This document shows, piece by piece, positions 15,198 through 23,912 of a stretch of 24,652 nucleotides of DNA. Numbering within the stretch: the first letter of the stretch is position 1; each line of letters opens with the position of its first letter. The notes under the pieces were generated by a model that was not told the DNA's origin, made no database searches, and saw nothing but the letters and a program-made list of their open reading frames with translations. The position numbers and the translations under genes are program-made. Where the stretch lies: positions 1-24,652 of the forward strand of contig JAOZSN010000022.1 of assembly GCA_029939635.1 (NCBI GenBank), in the 5' to 3' direction. This DNA comes from Deltaproteobacteria bacterium. Lineage in GTDB: Bacteria; Desulfobacterota; Desulfobulbia; Desulfobulbales; SURF-16.

Positions 15198-15838
15198 ACA
15201 AACCTCCTTAAGGTAAGGGATGATTCAAAACCATTCTTAAAAGAACAGCTGAGTTCTTACTAGATGTAACTCTTCAAATTGAACCCATCCAAAAAAACTT
15301 TTCATACAGTTGTAGAAGAATAGTGCAACCTATATGCCATAAACGACTCACCTACAAAATTCTCTAATTTCATGACTTACAACTCCTTTTGGGTCATAAA
15401 AAATACGATTTCCAACATGGTATTTCAATGTAGAAACAGCCATATACTATTAAACCACCTATGCCGTTTCTAATATTTGAGTTAAAAGAAATAGACGAGC
15501 AGAGCAAGGATATGCTGCCCAACGATAAGAAGTGCCAAACTAAAACCCATGCAATAAAAATTGACACTGACCTCAATCATCATTGCCAAAGCACATTATG
15601 GCACCAACCACACGCCATTTGCCGCAAGGACCAACCCATTGCAAAAAAACTTGCCCAGCAAAAAAACTTGCACCTGATCTATCAACAGCAACCATTATGC
15701 TAACAAAAGAGAGTATACTTCCAGAAAGGCTACTAATTGTGCTCTGGCAAAATAGAAAAATCGAAGAAAAGACTGTGAAAACAACCAGGGGAAGTAAAAA
15801 ACGAAAATGGACTTATAGTTCAACAAAAAACTGGTAAT
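15198..15838. other. 640 bp AT-rich intergenic region without a supported gene
   Basis: Short open frames occur on both strands, but none has an RBS, a recognisable product or convincing codon use. The part next to 15198 must hold the rhodanese promoter. A 6-bp-arm inverted repeat (AAGAAC/GTTCTT, 15241-15258) lies 44 bp upstream of that start codon. A 14-bp direct repeat is at 15641-15671. Confidence 0.55.
15641..15671. repeat. Two copies of a 14-bp direct repeat, period 17
   Basis: GCAAAAAAACTTGC occurs at 15641-15654 and again, identically, at 15658-15671, separated by three bases. Each unit has GCAA/TTGC ends and so is itself partly palindromic. It could be slippage-generated or a paired protein-binding site. 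Confidence 0.7.
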
Positions 15839-16762
15839 TTAATGAGGGGACGACAATGTAGCATCCAACCAGGCAATTTTGTTTTTACCGTTATTTTTCG
15901 CCTGATAGCAGGCTTGATCAGCTAAGGAAATCATATTAGCAACATCTTCTGACCATGTAGAGTCAAGATAACGATGCCCAGCCACCAGACCAATACTGAC
16001 ACTGGTCTCGCCAAAACCAGCCTTCTGATACTGATTCTTTATTCTTTCTGCCACAATATGTGCCTGGTCTTTATCGGTACGCGTGAGCAAGAAGGTAAAT
16101 TCATCCCCGCCGTAGCGAAAACAAAAATCTACATTCTCCCTGGTACAGCTTAAAAGAATTTTGCCAAAGCCTTGCAGTACCAGATCACCTTTTTGGTGGC
16201 CAAAAGTGTCATTATAGCCCTTAAAATTATCAACATCTATCATGCCCAAGATAATATCGTAATCTTGACGAAAGGCGCGCTGCACCTCTTCCGCCAGTTT
16301 TATATCATAGGCGCGCCGATTATATAGACCTGTCAGCGCATCACACATGGACAACCTTTCAAGCCGCTGAATTATTTCTCGTTCCCTGATGACCCGACTC
16401 AATTTTGCCTCAAGTTCGTCAAGATGGAATGGCTTGTTAATAAAATCAATGGCACCTGCCTTGATAACAGCAGGGTAATTAGTCTGGTCACTAAGTCCCG
16501 TAGCAACAATCACATCTGTATCAGGATGATTATCTAAGGTGTATTCCAACAGTTCAAAACCACCCATTTTGGGCATTTGGACATCGGTTATAATGATATC
16601 AACTTTATGTACTGACAGAACTTCTATGGCATTGAGACCATTATCAGCCTCAAACCAATGATACCCCAAGGATTCCATTATTCTGCTTAGTAACTCACGG
16701 GCAAATTTATCATCATCCACAACAAGAACCGTGATTATGGACTTTTCTTCAGGTACGGGCAT
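15839..16762 (-). CDS. Response regulator with GGDEF output (probable diguanylate cyclase)
   Basis: The 307-residue protein joins an N-terminal receiver domain to a C-terminal GGDEF domain. The receiver has acidic D16-D18, phospho-acceptor D60, T88 and K110-P111. The GGDEF domain has DALTGLYNRR (141-150), metal-ligand D176 and the intact signature GGDEF at 218-222. It should make cyclic di-GMP from two GTP when phosphorylated. The RxxD inhibitory site five residues before the signature is ENVD here, with the Arg displaced by one, so product feedback may be weak. No histidine kinase gene is adjacent. The start is uncertain: I use the ATG just before the receiver, but no candidate start, including a TTG 57 bases upstream, has a clear RBS. 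Confidence 0.9.
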   Translation of the reverse strand: MPVPEEKSIITVLVVDDDKFARELLSRIMESLGYHWFEADNGLNAIEVLSVHKVDIIITDVQMPKMGGFELLEYTLDNHPDTDVIVATGLSDQTNYPAVIKAGAIDFINKPFHLDELEAKLSRVIREREIIQRLERLSMCDALTGLYNRRAYDIKLAEEVQRAFRQDYDIILGMIDVDNFKGYNDTFGHQKGDLVLQGFGKILLSCTRENVDFCFRYGGDEFTFLLTRTDKDQAHIVAERIKNQYQKAGFGETSVSIGLVAGHRYLDSTWSEDVANMISLADQACYQAKNNGKNKIAWLDATLSSPH

Positions 16763-16952
16763 GACAAACATATAGTACACCATAAAAGAGTTAGAGAAGA
16801 GGAATACCTGACAATCCAATTGTTACAAATTTAAAATAAAGAGTCAAGATATCAATCTTACCTACTCAGACTAACGGAAAATAAAAGTCACTATGGTGGT
16901 AGGTATGAAAATAGAGGAAAGAGAGGGGTGTAGAAGGTCTAGCTTTTGAAAC

Positions 16953-19094
16953 TTAATACTCACCCCGCACAAGGATTTCACGGGGTTTAGCGCCATCAGC
17001 CGGGCCGATGATGCCTTCACGTTCCATCATCTCGATGATACGGGCGGCGCGGTTATAGCCGATACGTAGACGACGCTGCACCATGGATATGGAGGCCTGT
17101 TTTGACTCACAGACAATGGCCACGGCCTCATCATATTTTTCATCATGCTCTTCATCGCCAGCAGCGGATGAGCCTGATTCAGTTTCCACCGACTTAATGA
17201 TATCCTCATCATAGCTGGCTGAACCCTGCCCTTTAAGAAAATCCACAATGCGCTCTGTCTCAGCCTCGGACATATAGGCACCATGGATGCGCTGCAGAGA
17301 GGAGGTGCCAGGAGGCAGAAAGAGCATATCACTAGCGCCAAGAAGGTGTTCGGCACCTGAGGTATCCAGGATAGTGCGGGAATCAATCTTTGAAGAAACC
17401 TTAAAAGACATACGGGTGGGGAAATTGGCCTTAATTAGGCCAGTGAGAACATCCACCGAGGGGCGTTGGGTGGCAAGGATGAGATGCATACCCGCAGCCC
17501 TGGCCATTTGGGCAAGACGGGCCACTGCCCCCTCGACCTCATTAGAAGAAACCATCATCAAATCAGCCAGCTCATCAATGATAATGACAATAAGGGGCAA
17601 CTTCTCCTCGGCAACACCATTATAGGAGGCAAAACTTTTCACGCGCTGCTCCTCCATGAGGGCATAACGCCGCTCCATCTCTCGAACCGCCCAATTCAAA
17701 GCACGGCTGGCCATTTTAGGGTCAACAACCACGGGATGCAAGAGATGGGGAATCCCTTCGTAGCCAGAAAGTTCAATACGCTTAGGATCCACCATGAGCA
17801 GGCGCACCTCATCCGGGGTGGATTTAAGCAGCATGGAACAGATGATGGTGTTAATGGCCACACTTTTACCAGCACCGGTGGCCCCGGCAATGAGGAGATG
17901 GGGCATGCGGGCCAGATCCGCAGATACCGGATTACCAATGACATCCATACCCAGACCAATGGTCAATCTGGAGGTGGCCTCTTGAAACTGCGACGTGGAA
18001 AAAATATCGCGAACATAGACAATCTGGCGCTGGTGGTTTGGAATCTCAATACCCATAGCAGCCTTACCTGGGATAGAACCAACAATACGCACCGAAGGCA
18101 CCTTGAGGCCCATGGCTAGGTCATCGGTAAGGGACACCACCTTATTAATCTTCACACCTGGGGCAGGTTCATACTCATAGGTGGTGACCACTGGTCCAGG
18201 AGAGATACCAACCACCTTACCATTCACACCAAAATCAAGTAATTTGCCTTCCAGCTGTTGGCTGATCTGTAAATAATGCTCACGATCAAGGGCCACCTCC
18301 TCATGGACAGGGGTGTCGAGCAGGCCAATACTGGGAAGTTGATATGTACCAGGCTCCACAGGCAGGGGCTCGAACTCCTTATCGTCATCAGCAGTGATAA
18401 GACGTACCGGCTCTTTGACTGCAGGTAAAACCAGGGGAGGAGAGACCATTTCAGCATCGCTAGATTTCAAGGCAGCTATAGTAATCGCCTTGGCTTTCTT
18501 TTTTTCCTCACTACTGAGTTTATGCTCAACCCTTTTACGGCGTACAAGTCCAAAAAGGTGGACAAATCCCTGCCAACAGGTCTGCGTGCACCCTGTTAGG
18601 GAGAGGCGCAACAGCAGCATCAGAGAAAGAAAAAAGAGGGCGATGGTGATGAGAATAATGCCAGGCCCACCAAAAAAGATGGAAAGAAGAGCAAAGAGGG
18701 TATCACCAAGATAACCACCCAAAGGATAGCTATGAGAAAAGAGATCAAGAGACTTGCCAGGAAGAGCACCAAGCAGAAGAGCACTACTCACCAACACCCC
18801 ACTGGCCCCGGCACAGAGAGACGGCAGACGATCAAAGAGAACACGCGAGGTAAAGAGAGAAAAAGAGATAAAGAAAAAAAGAAGGGGCAACCACAGGGAA
18901 CTTAAACCGGCAAAGCGCATCAAAGCCGTGGAAAAAAGATTGCCCACTTCCCCACCCCAGTTAGCAAGACCGCTGGTACCTGGGGCTGAAAAGCTGACCA
19001 AACACAAAGCAACAAAAAGGCCACTGACCAAGGAAATAAAGGCAACTATTTCCTGGCGAAATCCGGGTCGTTCAATTGTCTGCTTCTTGGCCAT
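16953..19094 (-). CDS. ftsK: DNA translocase FtsK
   Basis: The 713-residue protein has about four N-terminal membrane helices and a short linker. The RecA-like motor has Walker A GATGAGKS near residue 400 and Walker B LIVIIIDELADLM. The final ~65 residues form the winged-helix gamma domain that reads KOPS sites (RRLRIGYNRAARIIEMME). It pumps chromosomal DNA at the division septum and activates XerCD. The linker is much shorter than in E. coli FtsK, closer to SpoIIIE-size proteins. The ATG at 19094 with AGAGG five bases upstream is preferred over a GTG two codons earlier. It lies 79 bp after nusB on the same strand. Confidence 0.95.
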   Translation of the reverse strand: MAKKQTIERPGFRQEIVAFISLVSGLFVALCLVSFSAPGTSGLANWGGEVGNLFSTALMRFAGLSSLWLPLLFFFISFSLFTSRVLFDRLPSLCAGASGVLVSSALLLGALPGKSLDLFSHSYPLGGYLGDTLFALLSIFFGGPGIILITIALFFLSLMLLLRLSLTGCTQTCWQGFVHLFGLVRRKRVEHKLSSEEKKKAKAITIAALKSSDAEMVSPPLVLPAVKEPVRLITADDDKEFEPLPVEPGTYQLPSIGLLDTPVHEEVALDREHYLQISQQLEGKLLDFGVNGKVVGISPGPVVTTYEYEPAPGVKINKVVSLTDDLAMGLKVPSVRIVGSIPGKAAMGIEIPNHQRQIVYVRDIFSTSQFQEATSRLTIGLGMDVIGNPVSADLARMPHLLIAGATGAGKSVAINTIICSMLLKSTPDEVRLLMVDPKRIELSGYEGIPHLLHPVVVDPKMASRALNWAVREMERRYALMEEQRVKSFASYNGVAEEKLPLIVIIIDELADLMMVSSNEVEGAVARLAQMARAAGMHLILATQRPSVDVLTGLIKANFPTRMSFKVSSKIDSRTILDTSGAEHLLGASDMLFLPPGTSSLQRIHGAYMSEAETERIVDFLKGQGSASYDEDIIKSVETESGSSAAGDEEHDEKYDEAVAIVCESKQASISMVQRRLRIGYNRAARIIEMMEREGIIGPADGAKPREILVRGEY

Positions 19095-19173
19095 GCACAC
19101 CTCTTGACTACAGTTTCAAGTTTCAGATAAGAAATTAAGGAGAACAATATTCCTAGACCAGATCTGTGATTCT

Positions 19174-19587
19174 TTATTTCTCTACAATTTTTGAATTGGC
19201 AATCGCGTCAAGAATTCCATTGATAAAGGCAGGAGATTCACTGGCGGAAAAACGTTTGGTCAACTCCAGGGCCTCATTGATAGCCACCTGAGCAGGAACA
19301 TCATTGCAAAAACGAATTTCATAGGTGGCCAAGCGAAGGATATTGCGATCCACCGGGTCCATACGATCAAGACGCCATTGGTGGGAATGCCCATTGATTA
19401 CCTTGTCAATGGCTGCACCGTTTTCCTGCACCCCGGCCAGTAATTCTTCGGCATAGGCCACAGCCTTTTTGGGTGCCTCAAAATTATCCTTAACCGTGGC
19501 AACCCCTACATCCTGGTTAGGGTTATAATCAGCCTGATACAAACATTGCAGGGCCAGCTGTCTGGCCTTATGGCGAGTACCTTTCAT
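19174..19587 (-). CDS. nusB: Transcription antitermination factor NusB
   Basis: The 137-residue all-helical protein begins with KGTRHKARQLALQCLYQ, the conserved RNA- and NusE-binding start of NusB. It also contains DRNILRLATYEI and INEALELTKRFS, standard family segments. It binds boxA RNA with NusE/S10 to support rRNA antitermination. It follows ribH, a ribH-nusB order common in many bacteria. The ATG has no strong RBS, and the upstream spacer holds an inverted repeat that may affect coupling. Confidence 0.94.
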   Translation of the reverse strand: MKGTRHKARQLALQCLYQADYNPNQDVGVATVKDNFEAPKKAVAYAEELLAGVQENGAAIDKVINGHSHQWRLDRMDPVDRNILRLATYEIRFCNDVPAQVAINEALELTKRFSASESPAFINGILDAIANSKIVEK

Positions 19588-19603
19588 TGTTTATTAGAAG
19601 ACG

Positions 19604-19669
19604 GGAGCCAGGAGACAGAATCTAGGAGGGACTCCCCATTCTAACTCCTGACTTCTGACTTCTGACTCC
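19604..19669. repeat. Imperfect inverted repeat in the ribH-nusB spacer (CAGGAGTCAGAAG type)
   Basis: Two 26-nt arms, 19604-19629 and 19644-19669, are complementary with about six mismatches and enclose a 14-nt centre. The arms are built of short CAGGAG/CAGAAG units. Similar low-complexity intergenic repeats are, to my knowledge, scattered in many bacterial genomes. The RNA would form a long hairpin between ribH and nusB with no T-run. Confidence 0.65.
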
Positions 19670-19675
19670 TGTATT

Positions 19676-20140
19676 TTAAACTAACTCCAGCAGATTAACC
19701 ATCTCAATGGCGGTGGCAGCGCAATCAGAACCCTTATTACCAGCCTTGGTACCAGCCCGCTCAATGGCCTGCTCGATGGTATCGGTGGTAAGGATACCAA
19801 AGATAATGGGCAAATCAGCCTCCATGCCCGCCTGGGCAATACCCTTGGCCGCTTCATTGGCCACAAAATCAAAATGGGGAGTGGCACCACGAATTACCGC
19901 ACCGAGACAAATCACCGCATCGTACTTGCCAGAATTTGCCATACGCTGGGCGATCAAAGGGATCTCATAGGCTCCTGGAACCCGAACCACATCAATATCA
20001 TCATCACTGGCACCGGAACGAGTAAGAGTATCAAGGGCACCCTCCACCAGCCTCTCGGCAATAAAAGAGTTAAACCGTGCCACCACGATGCCGAACTTCT
20101 TACCTTCTGCTGCCAGATTTCCTTCTACATAATTAGCCAT
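19676..20140 (-). CDS. ribH: 6,7-dimethyl-8-ribityllumazine synthase
   Basis: The 154-residue protein matches lumazine synthase in length and motifs: ARFNSFI near the N-terminus, PGAYEIP, GAVIRGATPHFD with the catalytic histidine, and GILTTDTIEQAIER. It condenses 5-amino-6-ribitylamino-uracil with 3,4-dihydroxy-2-butanone 4-phosphate, the penultimate step of riboflavin synthesis. AAGGG upstream of the ATG supports the start. It follows ribBA across a repeat-filled spacer. Confidence 0.96.
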   Translation of the reverse strand: MANYVEGNLAAEGKKFGIVVARFNSFIAERLVEGALDTLTRSGASDDDIDVVRVPGAYEIPLIAQRMANSGKYDAVICLGAVIRGATPHFDFVANEAAKGIAQAGMEADLPIIFGILTTDTIEQAIERAGTKAGNKGSDCAATAIEMVNLLELV

Positions 20141-20158
20141 ATCATTTCCCTTAAGTAA

Positions 20159-20262
20159 GTAAAGAATACAAGAAATAGAGAACGAAAAAAGAGAAAAACG
20201 TCATTGAGACACGCCTCTATCATCACTCAACTTTCAACTTCTCTATTTCTGTATTCCTTTAC
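20159..20262. repeat. Near-perfect 24-nt inverted repeat in the ribBA-ribH spacer
   Basis: Arms at 20159-20182 and 20239-20262 are reverse complements apart from one inserted and one deleted base. The unit reads roughly GTAAAGGAATACAGAAATAG followed by AGAA. A related sequence occurs in the next spacer, at 21516-21623. There is no T-run of terminator type. Confidence 0.75.
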
Positions 20263-20265
20263 TTC

Positions 20266-21498
20266 TCAATTTCTTTTCTTTTTTCCCTTCTTATCTGTCA
20301 AATCCAACATATGTCCCATTTTGTCACGCTTAGTCTGCAGATATCCTAAGTTTTCAGGAACAGGATCGCACTCAATGGATACCCTATCAACGACCTCCAA
20401 ACCATAGCCTTCCAGGCCGATAATCTTCTTGGGATTGTTGGTCATTAGCTTCATCTTGCGTACACCAAGATCACGCAGGATCTGGGCACCAATACCGTAA
20501 TCACGCAGATCAGCCTTGAATCCAAGCTTATGATTAGCCTCAACAGTATCAAGTCCTTCATCCTGCAGGGCATAGGCCTTTAATTTATTGACCAGACCAA
20601 TACCGCGGCCCTCCTGATGCATATAGAGAATGACGCCACTGCCCTCACGATCAACCATGTTCATGGCAGCATGGAGCTGACCACCGCAGTCACAGCGCAG
20701 GGAACCAAAGACATCACCGGTGAGACATTCAGAATGAACCCGTACAAGCACAGGCTCATCTGGATTTATCTCACCCTTTACCAGGGCAACGTGCTCATGG
20801 GCATCCACATCATTGGTGTAGGCCACTACCTTAAACTCACCACCAAAACGGGTGGGCATCTTCACCTCGGCAGCACGCTGCACCAAGGTATCTTTCAACA
20901 TGCGGTAGGCAACCAAGTCGGCGATGGTATAAATTTTAAGATCGTGCTCTTTAGCAAACACCTCAAGATCTGGCATACGAGCCATGGTGCCATCTTCCTT
21001 CATGATCTCACAAATTACCCCAGCCGGAGTCAGTCCCGCCAGTTTACATAAATCTACTGAACCTTCAGTCTGACCAGTACGAACCAAAACGCCACCGCGG
21101 CGAGCCCGTAAAGGGAAGATATGGCCAGGGGAGACAATATCAGAAGGTTTGGCATCCAACGCAGCCGCCACCTGGACAGTACGTGCCCGATCAGCAGCAG
21201 AGATACCAGTGGTAACACCGGTACGTGCCTCAATGCTGATAGTAAACGCAGTCTCATAGGGAGAGGTGTTATTCTGCACCATCATGGGAATATCAAGCTG
21301 AGCCAGATGCTCCGGAGTCATGGTCAGACAGATAAGTCCACGACCATGGGTAGCCATGAAATTAATATCATCGGGGGTGGTCATTTGAGCAGCCATGAAA
21401 AGATCGCCTTCATTTTCACGATCCTCATCATCCACCAGGATGATCATTTTACCAGCTTTAATATCTTCAATGGCTTCTTCAATCTTACTTACAGACAT
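20266..21498 (-). CDS. ribBA: Bifunctional 3,4-dihydroxy-2-butanone 4-phosphate synthase / GTP cyclohydrolase II
   Basis: The 410-residue fusion has an N-terminal DHBP synthase domain (DDEDRENEGDL, HGRGLICL) and a C-terminal GTP cyclohydrolase II domain. In the latter the zinc ligands lie in SECLTGDVFGS...RCDC, followed by HQEGRGIGL and the YGIGAQIL-LMTNNPKK segment. It supplies both precursors of riboflavin, from ribulose 5-phosphate and GTP. Both active-site sets look intact. The C-terminus ends in a lysine-rich tail. GAGG seven bases upstream of the ATG supports the start. Confidence 0.96.
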   Translation of the reverse strand: MSVSKIEEAIEDIKAGKMIILVDDEDRENEGDLFMAAQMTTPDDINFMATHGRGLICLTMTPEHLAQLDIPMMVQNNTSPYETAFTISIEARTGVTTGISAADRARTVQVAAALDAKPSDIVSPGHIFPLRARRGGVLVRTGQTEGSVDLCKLAGLTPAGVICEIMKEDGTMARMPDLEVFAKEHDLKIYTIADLVAYRMLKDTLVQRAAEVKMPTRFGGEFKVVAYTNDVDAHEHVALVKGEINPDEPVLVRVHSECLTGDVFGSLRCDCGGQLHAAMNMVDREGSGVILYMHQEGRGIGLVNKLKAYALQDEGLDTVEANHKLGFKADLRDYGIGAQILRDLGVRKMKLMTNNPKKIIGLEGYGLEVVDRVSIECDPVPENLGYLQTKRDKMGHMLDLTDKKGKKKRN

Positions 21499-21515
21499 AC
21501 ATTACCTCGTTGAGC

Positions 21516-21623
21516 AGAAAGAATATAAAGAAATAGAGAAGTAAAGGAGATACAGAATAACATTCCAGGCTCCTACGGTTCCTTATTTCTTTACTCCTTT
21601 ACTCCTTTATTCCTTATATTTCT
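21516..21623. repeat. Imperfect inverted repeat in the ribE-ribBA spacer, related to the 20159-20262 element
   Basis: A purine-rich left half (about 21516-21560) is complementary, with several mismatches, to a pyrimidine-rich right half (about 21580-21623). The left half contains AGAAATAGAGAAGTAAAGGA, a segment also spelled by the repeat in the ribBA-ribH spacer. The two spacers therefore hold the same repeat family. Confidence 0.65.
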
Positions 21624-21632
21624 AATAAGAAC

Positions 21633-22289
21633 TTATTTCCAAAAACCATGCTCAGCCAAAAAAGAGGGGCTGAGCTTTCCTGCTGAGGACAGATTTCCAG
21701 AACCGCCTCCCAACAATTTTTCAACATATTTGCCAATTAAATCTACTTCAATATTAACCCCATCTCCCTGATGCAAGGCACCTAAGGTGGTTATCTGCAG
21801 GGTATGGGGAATAATAGCAACACTAAAACTGTCGCTATTACATTCATTTACAGTGAGACTGATACCATCAATGGTGATGGAACCTTTCTCAATAATATAG
21901 CGGCTAATCTCTGTAGGGATAGCAAAAGTAAAGCGGGTAAAGGCACCCTCATGTGTGCGACTGCGCACAGTTGCCACGGCATCCACATGGCCACTGACCA
22001 TATGGCCACCGAGCCGATCAGAAAGGCGTAAGGCACGTTCGAGATTCATGGTGGAACCCGCAGCCTTGTCACCAAGATTCGTGCGCGATAAGCTCTCGGG
22101 CGACACATCTAAGGTAAAACGGCGTCCCTGAAAAGATGTGGCAGTCAAACAGACGCCATTACAGGCAATGGATTCACCCTCTTCCGGATCAGTCAAATCA
22201 AAATCTGCCTCAATGGTGAAAAGCATTCCACCACCTACGGGCCGTTTGCTGACCAGGGTACCTTTACCCTGAATTATGCCGGTAAACAT
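21633..22289 (-). CDS. ribE: Riboflavin synthase alpha subunit
   Basis: The 218-residue protein begins MFTGIIQGKG, the family start. It has the two similar lumazine-binding halves typical of trimeric riboflavin synthase, each with a GxSI-type segment: SIACNGVCLTA in the first half and SITIDGISLTV in the second. HMVSGHVDAVA lies between them. It dismutates two 6,7-dimethyl-8-ribityllumazine to riboflavin. It lies 20 bp after ribD and precedes ribBA. Also called ribC in some species. Confidence 0.95.
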   Translation of the reverse strand: MFTGIIQGKGTLVSKRPVGGGMLFTIEADFDLTDPEEGESIACNGVCLTATSFQGRRFTLDVSPESLSRTNLGDKAAGSTMNLERALRLSDRLGGHMVSGHVDAVATVRSRTHEGAFTRFTFAIPTEISRYIIEKGSITIDGISLTVNECNSDSFSVAIIPHTLQITTLGALHQGDGVNIEVDLIGKYVEKLLGGGSGNLSSAGKLSPSFLAEHGFWK

Positions 22290-22309
22290 GATAAATCCAT
22301 AAAAAACAG

Positions 22310-23440
22310 TTAACAGTTTTCGGTTTGAGGAACGTACAATCCTTCCATGAGGACATCCGGGCCAAATCGCTTCAGTCGGGTAATCTCAAGTCGTCGGCTC
22401 TGTTGCACGTCGTCAATTCCTAAGTTTCCCACCAATGGTATGGACTCATTCCCCAAAAAAAGTGGGGCCATAAAAAGCGATACCTGATCCACCAATCCCT
22501 GGCGCAGAAAAGAGGAATGGACAGCGCTACCACCCTCCACCAGCAGGGAATTTAAATTCGCCTGACCTAGGGTATCAAGCACCTCCCCCAGATCTAACTG
22601 GCCAGCAGAATCAAGACCAACCATCTTAACCTTGGCCCCTACCTCTTCCAAAAGCTGCTGGTTTTCCTCTGGGGCATCAGGGCCACAAAAAATCCAGGTG
22701 GCAGCTAATGAGTCCTGGCCAAGCATCTTGGCAGTAGGAGACAACTGCAGGGAGGAATCTAACACCACCCGCAGAGGATCATGCCCCTTTCCACGTTTCA
22801 AGCGTGTGGTGAGAGACGGATCGTCATTGCTGGCCGTACCTAAACCAACTAAAATAGCATCAAGGCGATCACGCAGACGATGTACCTCCTGACGGGACTC
22901 ATGCCCCGTTATCCAGGCACAGCGCCCATCAGCCACGGCAATCTTACCATCCAGACTGCATCCTGCCTTAAGCACCACCCAGGGACGGCCAGTGGTGATA
23001 TGTTTTATGAAGGGACGATTTATGGCTCGGCATTCATCGACCAAAAGCTCTCCTGCCACCTCTACCCCTTGCGACTCTAAAAAAACACAGCCACTACCTG
23101 CCACAAGCGGGTTGGGGTCTACCATGCCTATAACCACCCGTTTAATACCACTGGCTATAATAGCCTTGGTACAGGGCGGTGTTTTGCCGGTGTGATTGCA
23201 CGGCTCCAAGGTAACATATATGGTGGCACCCTTGGCAGCTCTACCAGCTCCATGTAAGGCGTGAACCTCAGCATGGGGAGTACCAGCCTTTCGATGAAAG
23301 CCCTTGGCAATGACTTCGCCATCCTTGACCACCACCGCACCTACACAAGGATTAGGAGATGTACGCCCCAAGCCCTTCTTCGCCACACGCAGGGCCAGCC
23401 GCATAAAGGGCTGGTCAGCATCAACTGGCTGCCGCATCAT
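22310..23440 (-). CDS. ribD: Bifunctional diaminohydroxyphosphoribosylaminopyrimidine deaminase / uracil reductase
   Basis: The 376-residue fusion has an N-terminal zinc deaminase with HAE (56-58) and PC...C (80-90, in PCNHTGKTPPC), and a C-terminal NADPH-dependent reductase resembling dihydrofolate reductase (LKAGCSLDGKIA, LLVEGGSAVHSSFL). It performs steps two and three of the GTP branch of riboflavin synthesis. The start codon region (ATGATG) overlaps the end of nrdR by about 20 bases, so translation is coupled. The second ATG has slightly better spacing to AAGAGG. Confidence 0.95.
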   Translation of the reverse strand: MMRQPVDADQPFMRLALRVAKKGLGRTSPNPCVGAVVVKDGEVIAKGFHRKAGTPHAEVHALHGAGRAAKGATIYVTLEPCNHTGKTPPCTKAIIASGIKRVVIGMVDPNPLVAGSGCVFLESQGVEVAGELLVDECRAINRPFIKHITTGRPWVVLKAGCSLDGKIAVADGRCAWITGHESRQEVHRLRDRLDAILVGLGTASNDDPSLTTRLKRGKGHDPLRVVLDSSLQLSPTAKMLGQDSLAATWIFCGPDAPEENQQLLEEVGAKVKMVGLDSAGQLDLGEVLDTLGQANLNSLLVEGGSAVHSSFLRQGLVDQVSLFMAPLFLGNESIPLVGNLGIDDVQQSRRLEITRLKRFGPDVLMEGLYVPQTENC

Positions 23441-23897
23441 CCTCTTGAGCGCCTAACAAACCTTTCAGTTCATCCATAAATTCATTCAAATCCTTAAACT
23501 GACGATAGACCGAGGCAAAGCGAACATAAGCAACCTCATCAAGATTACGCAGTCCATCCATGAGACGAGCCCCTACAAGTTTCACTGGAATTTCCCGCTC
23601 ACCCATGTCTTGCAAATCACGCTCCAGGCTATCGACAAAATCCTCAACCTCTTCCATGGAAACAGGACGTTTTTCACACGCCTTTTTCAGGCCGTTAACC
23701 ACCTTGTTCCGATCCCATGTTTCCCGGCGTCCATCCTTTTTGATCAGCATAGGCATGGTCACTTCAAGGCGTTCATACGTAGTAAAACGTCGTTCGCATG
23801 CCTCACATTTCCGGCGGCGCCTGGTAATGGTGGATTCCTTATTAAGCCGTGAATCTACAACCTTGTTATCAAGATGACCACAGTAGGGACATTTCAT
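23421..23897 (-). CDS. nrdR: Transcriptional repressor NrdR
   Basis: The 158-residue protein has the N-terminal zinc ribbon (C3, C6, C31, C34, in CPYC...CEAC) followed by an ATP-cone domain (from about residue 49) that senses ATP and dATP. It represses ribonucleotide reductase genes. Placement between glyA/dCMP deaminase and rib genes is a common bacterial arrangement. The C-terminus overlaps ribD. Confidence 0.96.
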   Translation of the reverse strand: MKCPYCGHLDNKVVDSRLNKESTITRRRRKCEACERRFTTYERLEVTMPMLIKKDGRRETWDRNKVVNGLKKACEKRPVSMEEVEDFVDSLERDLQDMGEREIPVKLVGARLMDGLRNLDEVAYVRFASVYRQFKDLNEFMDELKGLLGAQEDDAAAS

Positions 23898-23912
23898 AGA
23901 TGAGGACTCTGG

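Noticed and set aside
15697..15837. 46-codon plus-strand frame ending beside the GGDEF gene
   Set aside because: It has no RBS, is lysine-rich low-complexity sequence, and resembles no family I know.
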